Source of the DNA: Verticillium longisporum
Lineage: Eukaryota; Ascomycota; Sordariomycetes; Glomerellales; Plectosphaerellaceae
DNA length: 64,000 nt
Reading direction: 5' to 3'
Assembly: GCA_019188255.1 (NCBI GenBank)
Contig: JAETXT010000010.1
Location: 744,001 to 808,000, forward strand
The notes below the pieces were generated by a model, which was not told the DNA's origin, made no database searches, and saw nothing but the letters and a program-made list of their open reading frames with translations. Both the position numbers and the translations under genes were made by a program. Numbering within the stretch: position 1 is the first letter of the stretch; each line of letters begins with the position of its first letter. Positions 33,429-45,600 of this stretch are shown piece by piece.

Positions 33429-36400
33429 ATGACTCAAGTCGAGGCAAACGGCACCGGCCGCGTCGTGCCTCAGTCCAACGGCAAAGCCTCGTACGCCGAG
33501 AAGCACAACATCGCCGACCACTTCTTCGGTGGCACCAAGTTTGCCAATGCGCCCGCATCCAAGGTCAAGGATTTCGTGGCCGAGAACGACGGTCACACCG
33601 TCATCACAAATGTTCGTCTGCCCTCGCCATCGCCTGATGCCGTGCTCCCTGCCTTCTCTTTCCGCGGAGGCGCCGGATCTGACATTTTGCTGACGAGTTT
33701 CCCATCAGGTCCTGATCGCCAACAACGGTATTGCCGCCGTCAAGGAGATTCGCTCCGTGCGAAAATGGGCGTACGAGACATTTGGCGACGAGCGCGCCAT
33801 CCAGTTCACCGTCATGGCCACGCCCGAAGATTTGGCAGCCAACGCTGACTACATCCGCATGGCTGACCACTACGTCGAGGTTCCCGGCGGCACAAACAAC
33901 CACAACTACGCAAACGTCGAATTGATTGTCGATGTCGCAGAGCGGATGGACGTCCACGCCGTGTGGGCGGGATGGTAAGCAACAATTCGCCTGCATTTGT
34001 GTCGCTCGAGCGGCCGGCTAACCGTGTCGGCAGGGGCCACGCTTCCGAGAACCCCAAGCTCCCCGAATCCCTCGCCGCCTCGCCAAAGAAGATTGTCTTC
34101 ATTGGTCCTCCCGGGTCTGCCATGCGATCTCTCGGAGACAAGATTTCTTCCACAATCGTCGCGCAGCACGCGGCCGTGCCTTGCATTCCCTGGTCAGGAA
34201 CTGGCGTCGACAGCGTCGAGGTCGACAGCCATGGCATCGTCACTGTTGCTGATGACGTCTATGCGCAAGGCTGCGTCACCTCCTGGCAGGAGGGCCTCGA
34301 GAAGGCCAAGGCCATTGGCTTCCCCGTCATGGTCAAGGCCTCCGAGGGCGGCGGTGGCAAGGGCATCCGCAAGGTCGTTTCCGAGGACGGCTTCGAGGAG
34401 CTCTACAAGGCGGCAGCCAGCGAAATCCCCGGCTCTCCCATCTTCATCATGAAGCTCGCCGGCAACGCGAGGCATCTGGAGGTGCAGCTGCTGGCTGATC
34501 AGTACGGCAACAACATCTCCCTGTTCGGCAGAGATTGTTCCGTGCAGCGTCGTCACTAGAAGATTATCGAGGAGGCCCCCGTCACCATTGCCAAGGACGC
34601 GACGTTCAAGGCCATGGAGGACGCTGCTGTGCGTCTTGGCAGGCTCGTCGGTTACGTGTCTGCTGGTACCGTCGAGTACCTCTACTCACACTCGGACGAC
34701 AAGTTCTACTTCCTGGAACTGAACCCGCGTCTTCAGGTCGAGCATCCCACCACCGAGATGGTCAGCGGTGTCAACCTGCCCGCCGCCCAGCTGCAGGTCG
34801 CCATGGGCATTCCCCTGCACAGGATCCGCGACATTCGTCTGCTGTACGGCGTCGACCCGAAGACGTCGACCGAAATCGACTTTGAGTTCAAGGACCCCGG
34901 AAGCGAGAAGACCCAGAGGAGGCCCCGTCCCAAGGGCCACACCACGGCCTGCCGTATCACCTCGGAGGACCCCGGTGAGGGCTTCAAGCCTTCCAACGGT
35001 GTGATGCACGACCTGAACTTCAGGAGTAGCTCCAATGTCTGGGGTTACTTCTCCGTCAGTTCCGCCTCCAGTATCCACAGCTTCTCCGATTCACAGTTCG
35101 GTCACATCTTCGCGTACGGCGAGAACCGTTCCGCGTCGAGGAAACACATGGTCATTGCCCTGAAGGAGCTCAGCATTCGCGGTGACTTCAGAACAACCGT
35201 CGAGTACCTTATCAAGCTGCTCGAGACGGAAGCCTTTGAGGACAACACCATCACCACCGGCTGGCTCGACGAGCTCATCACCAAGAAGCTGACTGCCGAG
35301 CGCCCTGACCCCATGCTGGCCGTCGTCTGCGGTGCTGTCACCAAGGCGCACATCGCCAGTGAAGACTGCATCTCGGAGTACCGCAAGAGTCTGGACAAGG
35401 GTCAAGTGCCCTCCAAGGACATCCTGAAGACGGTCTTCGCTGTGGACTTTATCTACGAGGGCTTCCGCTACAAGTTCACTGCCACGCGTGCCAGCGTCGA
35501 CGCCTACCACGTTTTCATCAACGGGTCCAAGTGCGCCGTTGGTGTCCGCGTTCTCAGTGACGGTGGCCTCTTGATCCTGCTCAGCGGACGCAGCCACAGC
35601 GTCTACTGGAAGGAGGAAGTTGGCGCTACGCGACTGTCCGTCGACGGCAAGACGTGCCTGCTCGAGCAGGAGAACGACCCCACGCAGCTCCGCACGCCCA
35701 GCCCTGGTAAGCTTGTGAAGTACCTCGTCGACAACGGTTCGCACGTCAAGGCCGGCCAAAGCTTCGCCGAGGTTGAGGTTATGAAGATGTACATGCCCCT
35801 CATCGCCTCCGAAGACGGTGTTGTTCAGCTCATCAAGCAGCCCGGAGCTACGCTTGAGGCTGGTGACATTCTCGGCATACTCGCCCTCGACGACCCCAGC
35901 AGGGTCAAGCAGGCTCAGCCGTTCCTCGGCCAGCTGCCCAGCTACGGTGACCCCGTCGCTGTTGGCAACAAGCCCGCTCAGCGGTTCTCGGTCCTCTACA
36001 ACATTCTGAAGAACATCCTCCTCGGCTACGACAACTCGGTCATCATGGCAGCCACCCTGAAGGAGCTCGTTGAGGTCCTTCGCAACCCTGAGCTGCCCTA
36101 CAGCGAGTGGAACGCCCAGTTTGCCGCTCTGCACTCTCGCATGCCTCAGAAGCTGGATGCTCAGTTCGGTCAGATTGTCGAGCGCGCCAAGTCGCGCCAC
36201 GTCGAGTTCCCGGCCAAGGCGCTGGCCAAGGCTTTCCAGAAGTTCCTCGACGAGAACGTCGCTGCCGGCGACGTCGATCTTCTCAAGTCCACTCTGGCAC
36301 CGCTCAGCGAGGTGCTCAGCGCCTACAGTGAGGGTCAGAAGGCGCATGAGCTGAATGTCGTCAGGAGCTTGCTCGAGCAGTACGCCGAGACTGAGCAGCT

Positions 36401-39400
36401 CTTCACTGGTCAGGGTTCTCAGGAGGACAGCACCATTCTCAAGCTCCGTGACCAGAACAAGGATGACATCTCCAAGGTTGTCCAGACTGTCCTGTCTCAC
36501 AGCCGTGTCAGCGCCAAGAGCTCGCTCATTCTCGCCATCCTCGAGGAGTACCGCCCCAACAAGCCCAACGTCGGCAACATTGGCAAGCATCTCCGCGATG
36601 CCCTGCGTACCCTGACCGAGCTCCAGTCCTCGCGTGCCACCTCCAAGGTTTCCCTCAAGGCTCGCGAGATTATGATCCAGTGCTCTCTTCCTTCCCTGGA
36701 GGAGCGCACCTCGCAGATGGAGCACATTCTCAAGTCTTCTGTCGTCGAGTCTCGCTATGGCGAGGCTGCCTGGGAGCACCGTGAGCCCAATCTTGACGTC
36801 ATCAAGGAGGTTGTTGACTCCAAGTACACCGTGTTTGACGTTCTCACCCTCTTCTTCTCGCACGAAGACCCCTTCGTGTCGATCGCCGCCCTCGAGGTCT
36901 ACGTCCGCCGCGCCTACAGGGCCTACATTATCAAGAAGATCGAGTACCACGAGGATGAGACGGAGACGCCTCTCTTCGTGTCCTGGGACTTCACGATCAG
37001 GAAGATGGGTCAGAGCGAGTACGGCCTTCCTCTGCAGTCCGCTGCCCCCTCCACCCCTGCCACTCCCAGCGGTCAGTTCGACTTCAAGCGCATCTCTTCC
37101 ATCAGCGACCTTTCGTACTTCAACTCCAAAATGGACGAGGAGCCCAACCGCAAGGGTGTCATTGTGCCCTGCAAGTACCTCGAGGACGCCGAGGACCTCA
37201 TCGCTCGCGCTCTCGAGGCTCTCGGCGAGAAAAAGAAGGCCGCCCCCGCCCCCAGCCTGCTGCCTGACCTGACCGGCAAGCGCAAGATTGTGGGCGCCAG
37301 CAAGCCTCACGAGCAGGAGCTCTCTGCCGTTATCAACGTTGCTGTCCGTGATGCCGAGAGCAAGAATGACCAGGAGATCCTTGCCCGCATCAAGCCCATC
37401 ATCGCTCAGCTCAAGGGTGACCTCCTTGCTCGCCGTGTGCGTCGCATCAGTTTCATCTGCGGCCGCAACGACGGCTCATACCCCGGTTACTACACCTTCC
37501 GGGGTCCCGGCTACGAGGAGGACGACAGTATTCGTCACAGCGAGCCTGCTCTGGCTTTCCAGCTGGAGCTGGGACGTCTTGCCAAGTTCAACATCAAGCC
37601 CGTCTTCACTGAGAACAAGAACATCCACGTTTACGAGGGTATTGGCAAGGCCGTCGAGACCGATAAGCGTTACTTCACTCGCGCTGTCATCCGTCCGGGC
37701 CGTCTCCGTGACGAGATCCCCACCACTGAGTACCTCATTTCCGAGGCTGACCGTGTCGTGAACGACATCTTTGACGCTCTCGAGATTATTGGCAACAACA
37801 ACTCTGATCTGAACCACATCTTCATCAACTTCACACCCGTCTTCCAGCTTGAGCCTTCCGAGGTTGAGAGCAGCCTGCAGGGCTTCCTCGACCGCTTCGG
37901 TCCCCGCGCGTGGCGTCTCCGTGTCTCCCAGGTCGAGATTCGCATCATCTGTACCGATCCTCAGAGCGGCGTTCCCTACCCCCTTCGCGTCATCATCAAC
38001 AACACCTCGGGATACGTTGTCGATGTCGACATCTACTCGGAGCGCAAGTCTGACAAGGGCGAGTGGGTATTCCACAGCATTGGCGGCACCCACGAGAAGG
38101 GCCCCATGCACCTGCTCGCCGTCACGACGCCATACGCGACCAAGAACTGGCTGCAGCCCAAGCGTTACAAGGCCCACCTCATGGGAACTCAGTACGTCTA
38201 CGATTTCCCCGAGCTCTTCCGCCAGGCCATCCAGAACAGCTGGGTTACGAGCGTCAAGAAGAACGGTGCTCTTGCTTCGCAGCAGCCCAAGGCCGGTGAT
38301 TGCGTCTCGTTCACCGAGCTCGTTCTCGACGACAAGAACAACCTGGACGAGGTCAGCCGTGAGCCCGGCACCAATGCGTGCGGCATGGTCGGCTGGATCT
38401 TCAACGCCAAGACCCCCGAGTACCCCAAGGGTCGCAAGTTCATCGTTGTCGCCAACGACATCACGTACCGCATCGGCTCCTTCGGCCCCAAGGAAGACAA
38501 CTTCTTCAACAAGTGCACGGAGCTCGCGCGCAAGCTTGGCATTCCCCGCATCTACTTGTCCGCCAACTCGGGTGCCCGTCTCGGCGTTGCCGACGAGCTG
38601 ATCCCCCACTTCAAGGTTGCGTGGAACGACCCTGCCAAGCAGGACGGTGGCTTCAAGTACCTGTACCTCGATGACGAAAGCAAGAAGGAGTTTGAGCAGG
38701 CTGTGATCACCGAGGAGGTCACGGAGGAGGGCGAGAAGCGCCACAAGATCGTCACCATCATTGGTACGGCCGACGGTCTCGGTGTCGAGTCGCTGCGTGG
38801 CTCTGGTCTCATTGCCGGCGCCACCAGCCGTGCTTACAACGACATTTTCACCGTGACCCTGGTGACGTGCCGTTCCGTCGGTATCGGTGCCTACCTCGTC
38901 CGTCTCGGTCAGCGTGCCGTCCAGATTGAGGGCCAGCCCATCATTCTGACCGGTGCCCCTGCCCTGAACAACGTCCTGGGTCGTGAGATCTACACATCCA
39001 ACCTCCAGCTTGGTGGCACCCAGATCATGTACCGCAACGGTGTCTCGCACATGACTGCCAACGACGATTTCGCCGGTGTTTCCAAGATTGTCGAGTGGAT
39101 GTCGTTCGTGCCCAAGGAGCGTGGCAGCCCCATCCCCATCAGCCCCAGCATTGACACCTGGGACCGTGACGTCGTCTACACGCCCCAGCAGAAGGGTGCG
39201 TTTGACGTTCGCTGGATGATTGGCGGCCGACAGACAGACGACGGCGACTTCGGGGCCGGCCTGTTCGACAAGGACTCGTTCATCGAGACCCTCGGCGGCT
39301 GGGCCCGTACCGTTGTTGTCGGTCGCGCTCGTCTCGGTGGCATCCCCATGGGTGTCATTGCTGTTGAGTCCCGTTCGATCGAGAACATCACGCCGGCCGA

Positions 39401-40424
39401 CCCTGCCAACCCCGACTCGATCGAGCAGGTCACCAACGAAGCTGGCGGTGTTTGGTACCCCAACTCGGCGTTCAAGACTGCTCAGGCGATCAACGACTTC
39501 AACAACGGTGAGCAGCTGCCGCTGATGATCCTCGCCAACTGGCGTGGTTTCTCTGGTGGTCAGCGCGACATGTACAACGAGGTCCTCAAGTATGGTTCGT
39601 TCATCGTCGACGCTCTCGTCAAGTATGAGCAGCCCATCTTCGTGTACATCCCGCCCTTTGGCGAGCTGCGTGGTGGTTCTTGGGTCGTTGTCGACCCGAC
39701 CATCAACCCTACCGTCATGGAGATGTACGCCGACGTTGAGGCCCGCGGTGGTGTCCTCGAGCCCGAGGGTATCATTGGCATCAAGTACAAGAAGGACAAG
39801 CAGCTGCAGACTATGGAGCGTCTCGACCCCGAGTACGCCGCCCTCAAGAAGCAGAGCGAGGCCTCGGGCCTGTCCAAGGAGCAGGTCGACGCGATCAAGC
39901 AGAAGATGACCATTCGCGAGAGGCAGCTTCTGCCTGTGTACTCGCAGATTGCGGTGCAGTTTGCTGACCTGCACGACCGCGCGGGCCGCATGAAGGCCAA
40001 GGGTGTCATTCGTGACTCTCTCGAGTGGCCCAACGCGCGTCGCTTCTTCTACTGGCGCCTGCGCAGGAGATTGAACGAGGAGTACATGCTGAAGCGCATG
40101 GCCACCAACGTGCTGTCTAGCCCCTTCAGCGGCGAGCAGCGCGGCGGCGCCGAGGAGACGCGCCAGCGCAACCTGTCGCTCCTCGAGTCGTGGTCCGGCG
40201 TCATCAACTTTGGCACGGCCGATCGCGAGGCGTCCGAGTGGTACGAAGCCAACCGCAAGACCATTACGGATCGCATCGAGTCGCTCAAGACGGAGAGCTT
40301 CGCCAACGAGCTGACGGCCCTGTTGCGCGCCAACAAGTCGATCGGCATGAAGGGTGTCAGGGATGCTCTGCGCGTGATGCCCCCTGAGGAGAGGGACAGC
40401 ATCCTGAAGTACCTGCGCGAGTAA
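33429..40424 (+). CDS. ACC1: Cytosolic acetyl-CoA carboxylase, multifunctional; one in-frame TAG
   Basis: Makes malonyl-CoA for fatty-acid and polyketide synthesis; essential in fungi studied. Exons: 33429-33611, 33709-33974 and 34034-40424, with introns of 97 and 59 bp. Spliced length is 2,279 residues, as usual. Order of domains: biotin carboxylase ([20 protein letters not shown], the ATP-grasp glycine loop [10 protein letters not shown] at about residues 260-270, [11 protein letters not shown]), biotin carrier (EVMKMYMPL, biotinyl Lys at residue 734, codon 35784), the central ACC domain, and the carboxyltransferase ([22 protein letters not shown]). It ends in [12 protein letters not shown]. 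At 34557-34559, codon 325, a TAG stands in the conserved motif [19 protein letters not shown], where the family has glutamine; a single C-to-T change in CAG explains it. No indel is needed anywhere in 6.8 kb of coding sequence. Read literally, translation would stop inside the biotin carboxylase domain, which is hard to reconcile with an essential gene. Confidence 0.96.
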
Positions 40425-40898
40425 GAAGGTGTTGGGTATGTGTGTACAAGTGAGAGATGGGGTTGGTGACTATTTATGATGCATCTTCTTATCGTTGCTA
40501 GACTAGGATCGGGCTGGGATGCAGCAGGTGTTTGTTTGTATGGCTATTTATGAATTCCATCTTTGTTCTGACACTATTGCTGCGCTTTGTGATATTGCGT
40601 GAAAGTTGCCAATTTGAGATCGCGAGTAGCCAACTGGAACAACTTCTATCAAGATCATTTGATGAGATCTGGTCCAATGATCAAAAACTTGGCCGACGAC
40701 GGTACGTAGTTTGCCTATTGAGTGTCCGACAGTGTTGCCGCCTTTACAATCATGTCCGTCATATCAATTAGGGCACCCAAGTTACACGAAAGCCAACAAC
40801 TAAACTTCAACATTTTCAAGGACCATCGTCGAGAATAGCATCCTCCAGCGTACGGAGTCAGTTGAGGCAAAAGTTGTTGATATAGCTCACACCGAAGC
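40425..40898. other. Intergenic between ACC1 and tRNA-Leu
   Basis: About 470 bp, AT-richer than the coding sequence. It holds the presumed ACC1 3' untranslated region (TATTTATGA-type stretches at 40470 and 40545). No gene seen. Confidence 0.5.
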
Positions 40899-40902
40899 AA
40901 AA
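40899..40902 (-). terminator. RNA polymerase III terminator of tRNA-Leu
   Basis: On the minus strand a TTTT run lies seven bases beyond the tRNA 3' end, the usual Pol III stop signal. Four T is the minimum length. Confidence 0.6.
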
Positions 40903-40909
40903 GGAAAGT

Positions 40910-41008
40910 TGATGAGGACGAGACTCGAACTCGCGCGGGTTGCCCCACCAGGAAATCTAGTTAAGGTAGACCTTAACCTGGCGCCATAACCAACTCGGCC
41001 ACCTCACC
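40910..41008 (-). tRNA. tRNA-Leu (anticodon AAG) with a 17-nt intron
   Basis: On the minus strand the acceptor stem GGTGAGG pairs with CCTCATC (one G-T), followed by discriminator A as expected for leucine. The D stem is GCC/GGC and the anticodon stem is CCAGG/CCTGG. The loop reads TT-AAG-G, so the anticodon AAG (40972-40974) decodes CUU. A 17-nt intron (40954-40970) follows position 37 and contains CCTTAA, complementary to the anticodon loop, a normal feature of pre-tRNA. A long variable arm (GGG-CAA-CCC) marks it as class II, and the T arm carries the B-box-like GAGTTCGAGTCTC. CCA is not encoded, as expected in a nucleus. Confidence 0.95.
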
Positions 41009-41167
41009 GATTGATGAATGTTACCTTTACTTAGTTGATCATCCCGGAAGAACTCCATCTCCAGACATTGTCTATCAGCAACCTTTTTTGATGGGAAGTC
41101 ACATACCTATATCAACGTGAATTCTTTCCATTCTCCCAATACTTCGTTGTGACTCCGATAGTACCAA

Positions 41168-41430
41168 TCATGTTGTCGCCTCGCGCACCGGCGTCACGTC
41201 CGCCCACCGCTGCGTGGCCATGGAGTACTCCCACATCGCCTCCCTCCGTTCCGACGGCCATGCCCATCTGCACCCCAGCAATATGCTCTGGAGCGGCTCT
41301 CCCGGCAGCAAGACCTGCACATTACACAACCTATGGCCCCTAGGCGGAGTCGGCAGCGCCAGCTCCTCCGGCGTCGGAGGGCTGCACAGGGGAAAGTCCT
41401 CCTCCGCGACCCCAACGCCGGACTCCTCCA

Positions 41431-41478
<48 letters not shown>

Positions 41479-42996
41479 CGAGCTCCATCACCTTCCTCGC
41501 GATGCACGCCGCCACCTGAGAGTCCCACAGTCCCTCGCGGTGCGCCGTCGACTCGAGGAGCCGAATGGCCTGCACCCTGACGCGCCGGACGCGGCACTTG
41601 ATGGCCGTAAAGTACAGCGGCGGGATCCAGCCCATGTCGACGATGGCGCGGGACATGTCGCTCGCCGGCGCCGTGAAGGGGGGACAGCGCCGGGTCGCGT
41701 CGGCGCAGGCTCGTGAGGTGGTGCAGCAGCTGGGCAAAGTCGGCTGTGTGGCGGTCAAAGGCCGACTCGTCGCCGCGCGAGAGGCACGTGTTCGCCATGA
41801 TGGTTGCCATGGCGTGGATGGCGAAGGGGAGGCGGCGGTCCCGCTGTTCTTCGGCGAAGGCGGCCTCTTGCAGGCCTTTGTGGAAAGCGCTGAACTGCGG
41901 GAGCCATTGGTGGAGGCCGGCTTGGATGCGGGCTCGGGCGTCGGCCATGCGGGCTGGGGGGAAAGGAGTGCTGCTGCTGTCGCGGGATGGGATGTACGAA
42001 CGTGCTTCCTGGGTCAGGGCCATGGCCTCGCTCAGGAGGGGGCTCAGATGCTGCCAGGCTTCGTGGACCGATTGGAAGGCGGAGCTGGGCAGGTCTAGTG
42101 TAGTGGACAGGAGGTTTCGATACGGATACGTATGGGTGTAGCGCAGTATCCCGCTTTGGAGCTGGATCCTCAGAATAGCCTCGACGATCCAGTCGTCGAT
42201 GGAGTCCATACAAGCCCTGACACAGATGCCGCCTGCAATAGCGGGGAAGAGCGATCTCGACTCTTCCAGGATCTTGACGCCATTGTCGAGATGAAGTCTC
42301 GTTGCCTCGAAATGGCCCCGGAACAGCTCAAAGCTGGCAAACAGGAAACAGGCGATAAGCGCCACTCGCGTGGATGCCTTTCCCTTGCGGGCGAAATGAG
42401 GGTTCAGATGCCGCATCGCCTCGACGTAGTGCTGGAGCGTGAACTTTTCCTCAGCGGTCCAACCAGCCTTCGTTTTCTCGATCTGGTGACTCTGCGCTGT
42501 GCCCCCGCCGTTCATGTGATATGATCCCAGCGCGAGTACAGCATTCAAGATGGCTGGCTCCTGGACGCTCGATTGGAAGATGAGTGTGCTCCAGAACCCC
42601 GCGGCGTAGCTCGTTGGCACCTTGATCGAGGTGCGATACTTGAACCATTCGAAACACTCCTGCTCCCTAGGATGCAGTATGAGGACGGGCGGTGCGGCAC
42701 GCGGCCGGGACACGACATGAGTATAGAGCGCTCCCGTCGGTTCCACGACGTAGCGCTCATGGTAGGCTCTGCCACCACCGCCCCAGATACCGTAGCCGTC
42801 GCAGACGCGGCCGGTTGTCACACAGCGCTTACAGGCCGGGCGGGCCTCGTCGCACTTCACCTTTCGGGTCCTGGAAGCATATTGAACCTTCTGTCAGTTG
42901 AGCCTATCAGTTGAGACGGTAGAGGATGTCTTACTTGCAGGTGCGGCAACCAGATTTAACCTTCGCTTTAAGCGTATTCTTGACCGCGGGCAACAT
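41168..42996 (-). CDS. Zn2Cys6 transcription factor with polyglutamine tract, one apparent frameshift
   Basis: Fungal binuclear zinc-cluster regulator; targets unknown. Exon 1 (42996-42935) and exon 2 (42870-41168) are joined over a 64-bp intron that splits the finger: GCRTCK then TRKVKCDEARPACKRCVTTGRVC, giving C-x2-C-x6-C-x6-C-x2-C-x6-C. The start ATG at 42996 gives a 17-residue basic lead. The middle region (HPREQECFEWFKYRTS, then PAILNAVLALGSYH) matches the DUF3468-like fungal transcription factor domain, which also fits the C-terminal block ending in EYSMATQRW. In the last third the frame shifts at or near the G6 run 41678-41683 (C6 on the coding strand); it looks like one extra base (or two missing), the reverse of the other lesions here. 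After the shift come RRVRVQAIRLL, 14 glutamines and TGA at 41170-41168; corrected length is about 587 residues. It lacks the extra C2H2 fingers of the melanin regulator CMR1, so I do not link it to the reductase. Confidence 0.85.
41432..41473 (-). repeat. CAG x 14 triplet repeat encoding polyglutamine
   Basis: Fourteen perfect CTG triplets on the plus strand are CAG codons in the transcription factor reading frame. Pure triplets suggest recent expansion and likely length variation between isolates. Confidence 0.95.
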
Positions 42997-45600
42997 GCCG
43001 ATGGTCACCAGTCGATGAGCGTAGAATATCGGCAACGAATGTCTGAATGTGGAATTGCCTGTTCGCTCAGTGGTCTCGGCTTCCGCCGATCTTTCGCTGT
43101 TCTTCCCGATGGTTAACCCACAGACTTTGGCCTGTTTTTCTGGCTCTCTCAGTCAGTCGTCGTGAAGGGAGTTGTTGACTATGATTTGGTGATCGAGGAA
43201 CGGCGTGCCGACCACCGCACACAATCCTTAGTTGGGCGAATCAAGAATGACCGGGGTCGTTTCAAGGAACGTAAAAACCTCTTGATCCTTCTGACGTATG
43301 CCAATCACACAGCTTAGGAGCACGGTTAGCTGATTTTTCCATCCTTGTGCGTCATGTTTAGGTGGCTGTGAGCTGCACAATAGCTGTCGGTCTTCAAAGT
43401 AGCCAATCAGCAGCGAGGCAGTCAACGCAACCCGACTGACGAGGGCGAATTGAGTCGAGTACATCACCAATTTCTTGCTTCAGAGACAAGAAAGCAGTTC
43501 TCATGCCTTGTAATCAGTCCAGGGCCCTCCAGAACTGCGGTTGCTGGACTGATGATATCGCCGGCCCGGATGTTGAATATCAAAACATACTTGAGAGATA
43601 TTATATCTGATGATGCGGTATCACATCAAGCATCGAACTCGTTTTTCTGGCTAAACTAGTCGACTTTCGTCCCGCGATTAAACCCCCTTAGCTCTTGATT
43701 TCTTATTAGATGATGGTTGTATCATCCTGTCTGCATTGTACACGCCAGCACGGACGCTATATCGAGTGTACCTATCCATCGCGTCTGGCTCAGCACCAAC
43801 AGGTTTTAGGGGCCAACTACGGGTTTGGGTTTGATGGGGACACCCTTTGTTTGCCGTCAATATGTAGTCATGCAGGACTTCGGTCGAGCATAGTTTCGCA
43901 TGAGATGAGGGTGATCTCTTCGGGACACGAGTAACAGACCATCTTGCGGTTGAGAACGGCTGGCGCGGCAATGGGCAATGGATCACCAGCCTGAAATGAT
44001 AGTTCTTTTCTTCTGTTGTCTACTCCCGCTCACGATTGAGCGCTCTTGCTTTCTCCTTGTACCTACACAGTCCACCCGACTCAGTGCTGCCCGGTAATGT
44101 TTCGTCGTCTTTGACCTGTGTTGCTCAGCAATCTCGGTTGCTGCGGTTGGTCTCAAGATATCTGATATAGTGCAGATATCCACAAATGCGATGCCCACAT
44201 GAATAATTAAAACATGCCTGCTTGCACATCATGAAGTGCGACAAGAAGATGTGAACAGTATGTTAGAAGCCCCTGGTATTTTCAAGGCATGAAGTTCCTA
44301 ATTAGAAGTAAAATCTTCTGATTCTCGTAGTTTAAAAGAAAACTCGCACTCAATGATGCTCTTAGAAGGTGCACTTAGTTGGAGGAGTATCGAAAAAGTT
44401 ACCTTCAACTTGAGAAGAGCCAGCGACTCTGCGGAGCAACGTCCACAATGTGGCAGGCTCTCGTCAAACTTTCCGTTTGCCTGCACCGCTACATTCATTG
44501 TTTGTGGTTTACAAAGTGAATGTAGTCTTCCATCATCCTCACAGGTGTGGTAGTCCTTCGCAGGATTCGAAGCAGTATTCAGCCATTACCATTATATCAA
44601 TCCTTGGGTGTTTTAAACCATACAACCTGACCGAGGCCGTGGGTGAAGTGCGTGACAAAGTGTCGGGCTGCTGATGAGCATTTGCGTAAAGAATCTTATA
44701 TTCAGTTGAGACAGGACTATGACGGGACACTTGGCACATCACAAATGCTTGTCATCCAGAATTCAAGCAATGGCTATACTTGTGCAGTCACCATCTGATG
44801 CAGGTTTGGCGTTCTCGGTTTGTTATTGCTGCTACATCAAGATCGGGTCAGGAATGGCACAGGTAGGATTGTTGTGGATGTTTGGACTGTCATATTGCGT
44901 ACCCCCTGGGGTGTCTATCGAAGACAAGTAAATACAGCTGGAGCGCTGAATGGGTAACGAAGTCTGTCAGTCTTGAGGTTCAGTCATGTATGGCACCTGC
45001 GCCGCGCTTTCCTGATTGTGTTTTATGGGACAATAGAGGAAGCAATACTTTCATCCTGGATGAACAACTATGTAAAGTCGGCACAGCCTTGATGAGGTTG
45101 ACAGCTGCCGAATAAAAGATCAAGTCTATTGTGAAGAAGAACATGAGCTGCTTGTGACGCAGCCCTGGCTTTCCTGGTCTACTAACTGAGCATCGAAGTT
45201 GAATAATGTAACACGGTTCCAGCGCCGACGAGACCATCTGCTCCGAATTGAACAGCTCTTCCACGATGGTCTCGACGGCTGGCAGCGACATAACGGCCCT
45301 CGTCCTTCCTCGCCGCACCTGGCAGTAGACACGAAAGGATTCTGCATCTCTCGATGACCACGGACTGATCCGTGGTTTCCTCAGCGTTGCAAAATCTCCT
45401 TGTCAGCATCTCAAGGCAACCCGTTGCACGTGATATTGCAACCTGCCGGCGTATAGACCCTCCAGGCGGTCCCTTTCCAGCCCGAGAGAACGTCACAACA
45501 CGCTGAAGAAGCAGAAGGCTATGCTATCTGCTGATACAATGATGTAATCGAGAAAGTGTCCATTTCCCCCGCTTCGATCGCGATAACAAGATCTCATCCC
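42997..45600. other. Gene-poor, AT-richer stretch upstream of the transcription factor
   Basis: By eye this has more A+T than the rest of the window and many stops in all frames. The only longer open frames (minus strand, 44980-45496) overlap in two frames and are not recognisable. No terminal repeats, transposase or reverse transcriptase fragments are seen. It may be the promoter of the Zn2Cys6 gene plus old, decayed sequence. Confidence 0.4.

Noticed and set aside
35091..39974. Very long open frames on the minus strand opposite ACC1 (739 and 832 codons)
   Set aside because: They are mirror frames of a GC3-biased gene: wobble positions of ACC1 avoid bases that would give stops on the other strand. 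Their composition (Leu/Val/Asp-rich, no motif) is typical of such shadows.
42997..45600. RIP-mutated transposon relic
   Set aside because: The stretch is somewhat AT-richer, but I see no terminal repeats, no transposase or polymerase fragments, and no extreme TA enrichment; a RIP index calculation would be needed to revive the idea.
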